A stretch of DNA of 64,000 nt, from the NCBI GenBank assembly GCA_026421205.1, contig JAPKBM010000003.1:44904-108903 (forward strand). The letters run 5' to 3'. Made by a program: the position numbers and the translations under genes. This DNA is from Planctomycetota bacterium (lineage in GTDB: Bacteria > Planctomycetota > UBA1135). Below are positions 9,719 through 17,588 of this stretch, piece by piece. The notes below the pieces were generated by a model. That model searched no databases. It saw only the letters and a list, made by a program, of their open reading frames with translations, and was not told the DNA's origin. Position 1 is the first letter of the stretch; each line of letters opens with the position of its first letter.

Positions 9719-11032
9719 CTAGAAAATGGGGGGAAGGCCCACTGCATGGCGTTCAAACCCGTGTTCCTTTAACGCGGGAATGGACAAAATGTTGCGTCCA
9801 TCAAAGAAGAGTTTTCGCTTCATTGACGCAGCCAATCGAGCAAAGTCAGGGTTGCGGTATTCGTTCCACTCAGTGCACAAAATGACCGCATCGGTGCCGT
9901 CGGCCACTTCATACATGTTCTCTAAATAGGCATCAATGTTACTTCCAATGATCTCCTGACCCGTTTTGAGGGCTTCCGGGTCACAGGCTTTGATTGTGGC
10001 GCCTCGTACTTTGAGCTCCCGTGCAATGGTGATGGCCGGCGCTTCTCGCATGTCGTCCGTCTTCGGCTTGAAGGCAAGGCCCCAAAGTCCAAAGGTTCGA
10101 CCAGAAAGGTTTTCGCCGAAGATGTCTACAACCTTTTCAACCATGAGGCCTTTTTGGTTTTCATTCACTGCTTCGACTGCTTCCAATATTTGGAAGGTAT
10201 AGCCATTTTCCTTTGCTGTATGCATGATGGCTTTAACGTCTTTAGGGAAGCAAGATCCGCCATAACCGATGCCCGGGTAGAGAAAAGGCCTGCCGATGCG
10301 TGCGTCTGAGCCAATCCCGCGGCGGACATTGGAGACGTCGGCATTCACTTTGTCACAAATCCGTGCAATTTCATTCATGAAAGAAATTCGGGTCGCCAAC
10401 ATGGCGTTAGCTGCATACTTGGTCATTTCTGCACTTGTGGGGTCCATGCGAATAATGGGCGCACCATTTCGAACGAAAGGTGCATACAGTTGATCCATGA
10501 GATTGAAGTCTTCCTCCAGCTCTGCGCCGATGACGACGCGGTCCGGTTTGAGGAAATCATCAATGGCCGCACCCTCTTTTAGGAATTCTGGATTTGAGCA
10601 AACCGAAATGTCATGTTCACTGGCTGCATTGGCAATTTCTTTGACTTTGGCAGCGGTGCCGACGGGGACGGTGGACTTATCCACAATCAGTTTGGGCCCG
10701 TTTGCGTGGCGCCCGATGTCTTCCGCAACTTTAAAGACAGCGGTTAAGTCGGCACCACCATCTTTTCCAGGTGGGGTTCCTACAGCAATGAAAACGATGC
10801 GTGCTGCGTGAACGGCTTCCGCCAGATTCGTGGTGAATTGCAGTCGCCCGTCTTTGTGGTTGGATAAAACCAATTCCGAGAGCCCCGGTTCAAAGATAGG
10901 AATTTCTCCTTGCTTGAGGCGGCTGATTTTTTCTTCATCGATATCAACGCATTCCACTTGATTGCCCATTTCGGCAAAGCAAGTTCCAGCGACAAGACCA
11001 ACGTACCCAGTTCCGACGACGGCAATTTTCAT
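9719..11032 (-). CDS. ugd: UDP-glucose 6-dehydrogenase
   Basis: A 437-residue enzyme that oxidises UDP-glucose to UDP-glucuronate with two NAD+, supplying a precursor for acidic surface sugars. The N-terminal Rossmann domain has VGTGYVGLVAG (about 6-16). The central domain holds the catalytic cysteine in GYGGSCFPKDVKA. The C-terminal UDP-binding domain has LWGLAFKPKTDDMREAP and DGRNIL. Length and motifs are normal. It is the last of four minus-strand genes, 61 nt after the sulfatase-fold gene, and has its own -10 box 8 nt before the ATG. Its product is a likely substrate source for the neighbouring glycosyltransferase system. A diverged copy of its C-terminal domain occurs in the gene at 14031-15068. 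Confidence 0.95.
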   Translation of the reverse strand: MKIAVVGTGYVGLVAGTCFAEMGNQVECVDIDEEKISRLKQGEIPIFEPGLSELVLSNHKDGRLQFTTNLAEAVHAARIVFIAVGTPPGKDGGADLTAVFKVAEDIGRHANGPKLIVDKSTVPVGTAAKVKEIANAASEHDISVCSNPEFLKEGAAIDDFLKPDRVVIGAELEEDFNLMDQLYAPFVRNGAPIIRMDPTSAEMTKYAANAMLATRISFMNEIARICDKVNADVSNVRRGIGSDARIGRPFLYPGIGYGGSCFPKDVKAIMHTAKENGYTFQILEAVEAVNENQKGLMVEKVVDIFGENLSGRTFGLWGLAFKPKTDDMREAPAITIARELKVRGATIKACDPEALKTGQEIIGSNIDAYLENMYEVADGTDAVILCTEWNEYRNPDFARLAASMKRKLFFDGRNILSIPALKEHGFERHAVGLPPIF

Positions 11033-11040
11033 GGTGGGGG

Positions 11041-11046
11041 ATTTTA
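11041..11046 (-). promoter_or_regulatory. -10 box (TAAAAT), ugd
   Basis: TAAAAT ends 8 nt before the ugd ATG at 11032, which would let ugd be transcribed separately from the genes before it. Confidence 0.5.
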
Positions 11047-11093
11047 GGGGTTTCGAGGAAAGGTTTCAGGGATTTCAGTCAAGCGAAGAACCT

Positions 11094-12539
11094 CTAACCA
11101 TCTATATACCCCAATTCTGCAAGCTTGCGCTTCATTTCTGGATCCTCGGTCATGGGGGCAGCCTGCCCCGCAGTGGTTTCGGCGGCCCGGAATGCGGCAC
11201 TGGCTTTGCTGGATACCGCAGTCTCATTGGGGGAACTCATGTATGCCGGGTCATTTTCCTCCGGGTCTTTCGTCAAATCCCACGCGGAAAACGTTTGCTG
11301 ACGTGTATCCCAAAGCACCTTATTTTGGGCCTCTCGCCAGCCTCGGAGATCTAATTTTTGGCCGGGGTGAAGGAGGTCCATCTGGATTTCATGAGAACCA
11401 CCGGACAAAAGGAGGGGGAGGGCACTGCGCCCGCTACGCTCCGTCCAAGCCGTAAGTTCAGCAAGATCCAAAAGGGTGGGGCCGACGTCATAGTTGGCCA
11501 CTGAACCGGCCACACGCTGCGCCGGTTCCAAGAGGCCCGGCGCGCGCAAGACCATGGGAACATGCGTTACTTCTTCATAAAGCGTGCGATGGTGATAATA
11601 CTGACCATGTTCGCCGAAGTGATCCCCATGATCGGAAACAATGGCGATGATGACGTCATTATCTAAGCCCCATTGAACAAGTTGATCAAAGAGGCGCGCG
11701 ATTTGATCATCCGTGTATCGAATTTCCGCATTGTAGAGTGCCTTCAAACGAAGGATTTCTTCGGGGGTGTACTCCCGGGGAAGCCGCGGGGTGAACGTCG
11801 CTCCTAGTTTTAGGTCGGCGTCGGAGAAGTCAGGGAGGAAGAGGCGGTTGTAATCATCGGGTGCCTGGTAGTTGTAGTGTGGGTCCCAGAAATGCAGGAA
11901 GAGAAAAAATGGGGTGTCTTTGCGATCATCTTTTTCTAGCCATTGCAAAGCATGGTCGACGACGTGGGGCGCATTTTCTTTGTCCGTGTCTGCGACATCG
12001 TGAAATTCTTTGATTTCTGGCGACCCCACATTCATCATGGCATCGGTGGCTTCTTTAGAATTTAAATAGGGAGCTGCCGCAACATAAGTATCAAATCCTG
12101 GATAGTAGCCCCAACTTGGATGGAGGAAGGGCGCACTGTAAAACGCGGCAGTTTGATAACCAGCGCTTTTAAACTTTCCTGCAATATTTTCCGTGTCCGC
12201 AGGTAAACGAAAGCGTCGTGCACGCACGCCATGTTCCATGGGATGCATCGCCGTCAAAATACTGATGTGGCTGGGTAAAGTCCAAGGTGCGGATGCCGAG
12301 CAGTTTTCAAAGACCACGCCTTCATCGGCCATTTTTTGTAGAAAAGGCGTCGTCTTCTCCTGCGTAAACTGTGCCGTATGCCCGTAAGGCGTGCAATGGT
12401 CCGCCCTCAGCGAGTCAATGGAAATCAAAATGACCGGCCGTTGGTTCCCAGCATTGGCTTGCCCGCAAGATAGCGCGCCAATCAAAAGAACGGTGCCAAC
12501 ACATCGCCGTGTCCAATGGAGTAGAGGTTTAGTGGTCAT
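11094..12539 (-). CDS. Exported sulfatase-fold hydrolase or transferase
   Basis: A 481-residue protein with a signal peptide (hydrophobic core about 13-24, probable cleavage after AxA near 30) and the alkaline-phosphatase/sulfatase fold. Metal-site motifs are present: SIDSLRADH near 40-48 and SDHGDHFGEHG in the C-terminal half. The nucleophile region reads SAPWTLPSH (about 83-91). It matches S-x-P-x but has Thr where the classical sulfatase motif C/S-x-P-x-R has Arg, so formylglycine formation is doubtful. Phosphotransferase-type members of the superfamily are an alternative. The C-terminal tail ends in KRKLAELGYIDG, common in this group. It overlaps the upstream glycosyltransferase gene by 6 nt. 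Likely role: modifying a periplasmic glycan or lipid; the substrate is unknown. Confidence 0.8.
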   Translation of the reverse strand: MTTKPLLHWTRRCVGTVLLIGALSCGQANAGNQRPVILISIDSLRADHCTPYGHTAQFTQEKTTPFLQKMADEGVVFENCSASAPWTLPSHISILTAMHPMEHGVRARRFRLPADTENIAGKFKSAGYQTAAFYSAPFLHPSWGYYPGFDTYVAAAPYLNSKEATDAMMNVGSPEIKEFHDVADTDKENAPHVVDHALQWLEKDDRKDTPFFLFLHFWDPHYNYQAPDDYNRLFLPDFSDADLKLGATFTPRLPREYTPEEILRLKALYNAEIRYTDDQIARLFDQLVQWGLDNDVIIAIVSDHGDHFGEHGQYYHHRTLYEEVTHVPMVLRAPGLLEPAQRVAGSVANYDVGPTLLDLAELTAWTERSGRSALPLLLSGGSHEIQMDLLHPGQKLDLRGWREAQNKVLWDTRQQTFSAWDLTKDPEENDPAYMSSPNETAVSSKASAAFRAAETTAGQAAPMTEDPEMKRKLAELGYIDG

Positions 12540-14034
12540 TTTTAACAGTAAATCCTAGCCCAACGAGCATGGCCGCAGGGCCAATAAGATGGAGCATGAG
12601 TCGGTCGGGGATTCCTTTTTCTAAGAGGAGAGGGAGGTACCAAGGAGTAACCAGAAGGATCAACGCATAAAGGCTAAGTCCACCAACAACAAGAAGCGCC
12701 AGCCAGGTTTGTTCTTTATTCTGTTTCCACAGGCGCCAGGGGAGTGCAAAAAAAACAAGAATCCAAAGCAGTCCCCAACTGAAGATGTCGAAAAACTCAC
12801 GTACGAAGGCTTGCAATAATTGCATGGGGCGCGCGGGAATTTCAGCCAATAATTCTTGCGCCGTCACTTGACCCGCAATCACCTTGGGGGAAAGTTCCAC
12901 AAGCTCTTCTCCACCAGTAAGAAAGTGTGTGATGCGTTCTACGGAGATTTGACTGCTATAGTTTTCGTCAATCGCGGGGAGTTCAGCGCGCAAAAGAAGC
13001 CAAGGGAGAATGCTCAAGATGCTGACGCCAATGGCAAGCCAACTGACACCCAGGACTTTTCCTCTATCGCGTTTGGGGCATAGAGTTCCTGCCAATATTC
13101 CAGCAAGAATGAAAACGCCAAGCAAGGCGAGGCCCTCATTTTTCATCATGACCATTCCGGCAAGAGCCAGGCCGCTCAAAACCCCAAGGCGTCGGCAATG
13201 CTCCCAACGTGCGCGCAGAAAAAGCGCACATGCCAGCGTCAACATGGCGGCCGTGGGCAAGTCCGCGCCGGCACCGAGGGTCATTGTGTTTCCAAGACCG
13301 GCCTCTTGCAGGTCAGAGAATCCGTCGGCGAACAGGTGGCGAAAATAGAGGATGGGGGTGCACGCGGCGAGGAGTGCTCCATGCCCAGCGGCTTTTAGGG
13401 AATAGCGTCGGAGGCCGAAGAAAACTGCGCCGGGGAGGCAGAGTGCCCAAAGCGCAAGAGGCCATTGGACCCAGCGATCACTCCAGGTTGCGCCGAAAGA
13501 CGAAAATGCCTCAAGAATGGGGATGCCTAGGGGGTAATTGGGGTGAGTCACCATGCGCCCGAATTCCATGGGCATGCCGTCCTGGGTCATCATCCCCGTG
13601 AGGGCTTCCACTTGTGGCGAGCCTTCAAAGTGCAGAACTTTCCCCTTGTAGGCAAAATGCAAAAGAGGGTCAAACTCGTTGATAGGCAGGGAGAGGGTGA
13701 CCGCAAGGGATAATACGCCCAAAGTGATAAGCAAGATTTTCTGCCATGGGAGGAGTCCGGTTGTTGTGTACGCCGACGTGCTCTCCCATTGCCTCCGGGA
13801 GGAAACCCAAAGCACAACCAAGCTACCACTTCCAAGGGACACGAATGCAAATTGAATGGGGATGCCGACGGCCAAAAATGCCGTGCCCACGACGGTCCAG
13901 ACGGCGGCGCCCAAAAGAAAGCTGACGGAGAATGATTCCCATCGAGAACGCGGTGCTGTGGAGGTCAAGGGGAGGAGTGCTTCTCCACAAGCCCAAAGAA
14001 GCAAAACCAAACTGAGCCCCATGAAGAAGTTCAT
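12529..14034 (-). CDS. Multi-pass GT-C-type glycosyltransferase-like membrane protein
   Basis: About 501 residues from the ATG at 14034, with roughly eleven hydrophobic membrane segments. After the first membrane segments comes INEFDPLLHFAYKGK, an acidic first-loop motif like those of lipid-carrier-dependent GT-C glycosyltransferases. A soluble loop of about 60 residues lies near 360-420 (HFLTGGEELVELSPKV). The start overlaps the stop of the upstream gene (ATGA), and GGAGG stands 7 nt before the ATG, one of the few good ribosome-binding sites seen here. Next to ugd, a sulfatase-fold enzyme and a membrane protein with a UDP-sugar-type domain, it probably adds sugar to a periplasmic acceptor. 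Donor and acceptor cannot be told. Confidence 0.7.
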   Translation of the reverse strand: MNFFMGLSLVLLLWACGEALLPLTSTAPRSRWESFSVSFLLGAAVWTVVGTAFLAVGIPIQFAFVSLGSGSLVVLWVSSRRQWESTSAYTTTGLLPWQKILLITLGVLSLAVTLSLPINEFDPLLHFAYKGKVLHFEGSPQVEALTGMMTQDGMPMEFGRMVTHPNYPLGIPILEAFSSFGATWSDRWVQWPLALWALCLPGAVFFGLRRYSLKAAGHGALLAACTPILYFRHLFADGFSDLQEAGLGNTMTLGAGADLPTAAMLTLACALFLRARWEHCRRLGVLSGLALAGMVMMKNEGLALLGVFILAGILAGTLCPKRDRGKVLGVSWLAIGVSILSILPWLLLRAELPAIDENYSSQISVERITHFLTGGEELVELSPKVIAGQVTAQELLAEIPARPMQLLQAFVREFFDIFSWGLLWILVFFALPWRLWKQNKEQTWLALLVVGGLSLYALILLVTPWYLPLLLEKGIPDRLMLHLIGPAAMLVGLGFTVKNDH

Positions 14035-15068
14035 CGCAGGTCCTCCACAGGAATGCACTCCCAGTCCGTGGCGCGGAAATCAGAATTGTGCGAGAAAAAA
14101 AGGATGTGCGTGATGGATTTATTTTGCACAAAGTTGCGTTCGGCTTCGTGCAATAACCGGGCTGGGCCGATGCCAGGCATCCCGCTGAAATCTCGCAGGT
14201 TTGGCCCCCAACGTTGAAGGCGTTTCCAAGGTTTCTTTTTGTTGTAACTTAAAACCCAGTCTCGGTATTGACCGCTTGTGCCACTGGCCAGATCAGGCCT
14301 CCAAAGGTACAAATGGCGCGGGGCAAGTTGATAGTTCAAATGCAGGAACCAACGAGCGCGACCGCTGGTGGTGGCCAGGCGGGAAACGGGAAGAAGAAGG
14401 AGGCGGGCGTCGGCTGGAAGCTTTTCCTGGAGGTGCTCGACGTAGGTTTGGAAGTCCCCATCCAACCAAGGGGGGCCGGCAGGTTTTGCAAAAGAGAGAT
14501 AGAACAGCCCAGCGGCGTCGGCGGCGAGAGAGTTGAGAAACTCACGGCCGTCAAGAACCATGCGTCCTTGGAGGGCGGCGGCCAAATCGGTCATGGCAAC
14601 GGCGGAGTACATGAGGCGCTCTGTAATGAGGGCGACCGCATGGGCTCCTTGTGCGGCCTGAAGGGGGTTGTTGAAAATAGAAACTGCGTCACCTAAGAGG
14701 CGGCGCGCGTCTTCTTGATGAGGGGTCGCCACGCGGATTTGAATGCCTTCTTCCTGCCACAGGCGGGCCATGATGATGCCCGGGTCTTGTTCGGAAAGAG
14801 CGGTGGCTTCAGGGTTTTCGGCTAATCCCCAGAGCGTGAGGACCCTGCCTTGCACACCGACCGGCGTTTGCTTCCACGTTTCCACCAAATATTCCACGGC
14901 GTCGGCTGGCTCAAAGGTGGCTCGGGCGTAAAGATCGCGGTTTGCCGTGAAGCCTTGGCCCGCAGCATTCAAGAAAGCCATGACAAGGTAAAGGATCACG
15001 CCGACCGCGCCCAATAGATGGATGCGGAAGAGGCCGTTGCGCACGGGGGTGAGTAGAGAAATCCCCAT
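14031..15068 (-). CDS. Membrane-anchored protein with an orphan UDP-glucose-dehydrogenase C-terminal domain
   Basis: 345 residues in three parts. (1) One membrane helix at about 13-34. (2) Residues about 68-195 align along their length with the C-terminal UDP-binding domain of UDP-glucose/GDP-mannose dehydrogenases. Compare GRVLTLWGLAENPE with GRTFGLWGLAFKPK of the ugd in this same window, then MVLDGREFL with LFFDGRNIL. The NAD domain, the catalytic Cys and the FKPxTDDxRE ligand loop are missing. (3) Residues about 205-345 (PADARLLLLP, LNYQLAPRHLYLW) resemble the extracytoplasmic tails of GT-C glycosyltransferases. It heads the operon, overlaps the GT-C gene by ATGA, and has a -10 box 6 nt before its ATG. 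I know no described protein of this architecture. A regulatory or scaffold role in glycan assembly is inference. Confidence 0.7.
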   Translation of the reverse strand: MGISLLTPVRNGLFRIHLLGAVGVILYLVMAFLNAAGQGFTANRDLYARATFEPADAVEYLVETWKQTPVGVQGRVLTLWGLAENPEATALSEQDPGIIMARLWQEEGIQIRVATPHQEDARRLLGDAVSIFNNPLQAAQGAHAVALITERLMYSAVAMTDLAAALQGRMVLDGREFLNSLAADAAGLFYLSFAKPAGPPWLDGDFQTYVEHLQEKLPADARLLLLPVSRLATTSGRARWFLHLNYQLAPRHLYLWRPDLASGTSGQYRDWVLSYNKKKPWKRLQRWGPNLRDFSGMPGIGPARLLHEAERNFVQNKSITHILFFSHNSDFRATDWECIPVEDLR

Positions 15069-15074
15069 GGGTTG

Positions 15075-15084
15075 AGGGTAGCCT
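15075..15084. promoter_or_regulatory. Shared bidirectional -10 decamer (AGGGTAGCCT)
   Basis: Read rightwards, TAGCCT (15079-15084) ends 9 nt before the ATG at 15094. Read leftwards, TACCCT (15080-15075) ends 6 nt before the ATG at 15068. The two hexamers share the central TA. Both messages would be leaderless or nearly so. Confidence 0.6.
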
Positions 15085-15093
15085 TACCACCCC

Positions 15094-16752
15094 ATGGAGA
15101 CCAAGGCGCCCCTTCGCCCTCGTTTCATCCTCCTCGCTCTCGGGTTGGGTGCCGTCCCCGGTTTGGCCTCCGCCGCGCTTGGCCAGGACATTTTGCAACC
15201 ATGGGATCTTGGATTGAGTGCCGTCATTTTGTTGGCCGCACTTCTCTTGGCATCCAACCGTTTATCGCCCGCGTTTCAGGCAGCCGAAATCCGCATCCCG
15301 TTTTTTCTGGTGTTTATCATCGCGCTTGTCCCGACGGCTTTTTTAGATTTAGTTTCCATTGCAACGGTGACAAATGATGAACGCGCCTACTTAATGCAAG
15401 CTGAATTATTCACCGACGGTGAACTGTCGGAGCCTTTGGCTTCTTCTCCAGCATCGGCTTGGGCACTCAATCGCCGTCAAGTATTAGAAATACCACCAAG
15501 GAAAACGGCCGAAGGCTTTCAGGCAGGGAAGCGCTATCCGAAATATTCCCCTGGCACAGGGCTAGGGCTCGTCCCTGGGACATTCCTTGGCTGGCCTTGG
15601 CTTTCCGTGGCTTTGATGGCAGTTTTTGACCTGTTGCTTTTAGCAGCAATCGGCAAAAAACTTTCCTTAGGTCATCGCACGCTAGCTCCACTTCTTCTTG
15701 CTACTTCGCCTTTTTTCCTTTTAGTGCACACTTCGTTTCAGTCCGAAGTCTTCACTCTTCCAGCGGCACTTTTGGGCTGGCTTGCTTTACTGCACACACG
15801 GTCGCCCCATGCATCCAAGGTCTGGCCACTTCTTTTGGGTGCCAGTGCGGGTTGGATTTTCCTTTGCCGTCCACTGACGGGTGTACTTTTTGCGTTTGCG
15901 GCTTTGCCAGGTTTATGGGTGGGTCCACAGGCTTCCAAATTACGGGGAACTGCGGGCGCTATTTTGGGTGGCCTTCCTTTTCTGGCACTTGCACTGGCTT
16001 ACAACGTCGCGCAAACAGGAGATTTTTTCTTAAGCCCCTATGAGGTGTATGCGGAAATTCACGGCCCTTGGAATGCCGACGGAACCCCCAGGGACGTTTA
16101 CGGAAATGGAGATGTTTGGGGAGGACTCCTTCGGCAAATGGGTCGTTGGTCGGTGACATTCTTTAGCATGCTTGGCGGAATTGGACTTGGTCTTTGGGGC
16201 CTTTGGCGACATCGCCGCGTTGACGGTGGAAGTGGTTTTTCTTTTGCACTTCTTCTTCCGGTGGCCTATGCGTTTCATTGGTATCCCGGTCATTGGGGCT
16301 ACTTGGGGCCACTTTATGCCTTTGAGAGTTTGGGCGTACTCCTTGTGGGTGCCTTATTGCTTTTGGCCGACGCTCCCCCTGTGTGGCGTCGATCTTTGAT
16401 TTTAACTTCCGTTTCTTTTGGTTTGATTTTCTTTAATCTGCGCCTTCCGGCGTTGACCATGCAGCAGATGCATCGCTCTGCTCCAGAACGCGCTGCGAAA
16501 GTAGCAGAGACAGGATCTGTCGTCTTACTTCCTTGGGTGAATCAACCGGCACTCAGAGAAAAAGGGGTGAAACTGTCCACCCCAGACCGGCCTCCTTTTT
16601 CCGACCAACGTGTGGTTATTATTCGAGAGAATCCAACTCCGGAAGCAACCCGCAAGGCTTTGGTGGAACTTGGCTTGCAGGACCGAAAGGTCTACCGATT
16701 TGTGCCAGATAGCACGTCGTCAGGGAGTTTGACGGAAATTGACATTCCTTGA
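15094..16752 (+). CDS. GT-C family (PMT/ArnT-like) membrane glycosyltransferase
   Basis: 552 residues with about eleven membrane helices. TNDERAYLMQAELF (about 91-104) is the acidic first-loop motif expected of lipid-phosphosugar-dependent GT-C enzymes (ArnT, protein mannosyltransferases). The loop after it holds KRYPKYSPGTGLGL, also typical. The soluble C-terminal end (VVIIRENPTPEATRKALVE) looks extracytoplasmic. It is divergent from the operon at 9719-15068 and shares its -10 decamer, so the two are probably co-expressed. Its 3' end overlaps the convergent gene at 16692-17588 by 61 nt. Sugar and acceptor unknown. Confidence 0.75.
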   Translation: METKAPLRPRFILLALGLGAVPGLASAALGQDILQPWDLGLSAVILLAALLLASNRLSPAFQAAEIRIPFFLVFIIALVPTAFLDLVSIATVTNDERAYLMQAELFTDGELSEPLASSPASAWALNRRQVLEIPPRKTAEGFQAGKRYPKYSPGTGLGLVPGTFLGWPWLSVALMAVFDLLLLAAIGKKLSLGHRTLAPLLLATSPFFLLVHTSFQSEVFTLPAALLGWLALLHTRSPHASKVWPLLLGASAGWIFLCRPLTGVLFAFAALPGLWVGPQASKLRGTAGAILGGLPFLALALAYNVAQTGDFFLSPYEVYAEIHGPWNADGTPRDVYGNGDVWGGLLRQMGRWSVTFFSMLGGIGLGLWGLWRHRRVDGGSGFSFALLLPVAYAFHWYPGHWGYLGPLYAFESLGVLLVGALLLLADAPPVWRRSLILTSVSFGLIFFNLRLPALTMQQMHRSAPERAAKVAETGSVVLLPWVNQPALREKGVKLSTPDRPPFSDQRVVIIRENPTPEATRKALVELGLQDRKVYRFVPDSTSSGSLTEIDIP

Positions 16753-17588
16753 ACCGAAATTTTATATTCGCCGGCAGGGAGATTTGGGAAAAAAAGTGTG
16801 CCCATTTCATCGACCCAGTGATCCGGCATTTCCGCGGGTGGATGAGTTCGGCGTATGGACGCCAATTCATTGGCCGGTAAATCCCTGAGCGAGAGTGGCC
16901 AGCTTTCAGTGGGGATGGTGATGGACGTACCCATTTTTTCAAGGTCCGCCGTGCCAATTTCCCAGGCATCGGCCGACGGGAACCCAGGCGCGTAAACGGC
17001 AAGGTTGAGTGGGATTTCTGGAAGTGTTTTGAAAACAGCAACTCCATTTTGATTCGTCCACGCCATCCAAGGGGGTCCATCGGCCTTTGCGGTGAGAAGG
17101 GCATCCTGAACAGGAGGGACCGTTTGGACAGTGACGTTCCTTTTGCGTAATGTGAGCGGATATTGGGGTAGGGCTTTCTCTTTGAGTGCCGTGAACTCCA
17201 GACCACCTAAAGGGAAGGCGTCGGCTGGGCCGAAATGGAGGAGTTCGTGGTGTGAGAGAGACGCCATCAAGTGAACGGGGCCGTGGGCTTGAATTAAAAA
17301 TGTTGCTTTGCCATGAACATCTACTGCTGCGCGGGCGAGTTCGGGTTGAAGGAGAACAGCGACGGCGTCAGAGGCGGGATGACCGAAAGAGTCTTTTAAG
17401 GAAACCGTGATTATTTGAGGTGGCGAATGAGGAGGCTGAAGAAGTACGGAACTCATGGGCACGGAATCATTTTGTGTCACTTCTGGTTGAGTTGTCAAAA
17501 AATGACCAAGAAGGACTGCGATGGCAACGCCTATGAGGGGATAAAGTAGCCAGCGCCAGGGCCCTTGAATTCTTGGAACAAGGCTCAT
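16692..17588 (-). CDS. Membrane-anchored protein with Ig-like/carboxypeptidase-regulatory-like domains
   Basis: 298 residues. A short positively charged N-terminus and one membrane helix (about 12-30) are followed by a Pro/Ser linker and beta-rich domains. TVSLKDSFGHPASDAVAVLL begins the first, and NLPAGEYKISVQG near the C-terminus is the usual last strand of a carboxypeptidase-regulatory or PEGA-type domain. No catalytic motif is seen. It starts 4 nt inside the end of the 895-residue protein (ATGA overlap), which has the same build, so both are probably secreted partners in the envelope. Function unknown. Confidence 0.6.
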   Translation of the reverse strand: MSLVPRIQGPWRWLLYPLIGVAIAVLLGHFLTTQPEVTQNDSVPMSSVLLQPPHSPPQIITVSLKDSFGHPASDAVAVLLQPELARAAVDVHGKATFLIQAHGPVHLMASLSHHELLHFGPADAFPLGGLEFTALKEKALPQYPLTLRKRNVTVQTVPPVQDALLTAKADGPPWMAWTNQNGVAVFKTLPEIPLNLAVYAPGFPSADAWEIGTADLEKMGTSITIPTESWPLSLRDLPANELASIRRTHPPAEMPDHWVDEMGTLFFPNLPAGEYKISVQGMSISVKLPDDVLSGTNR

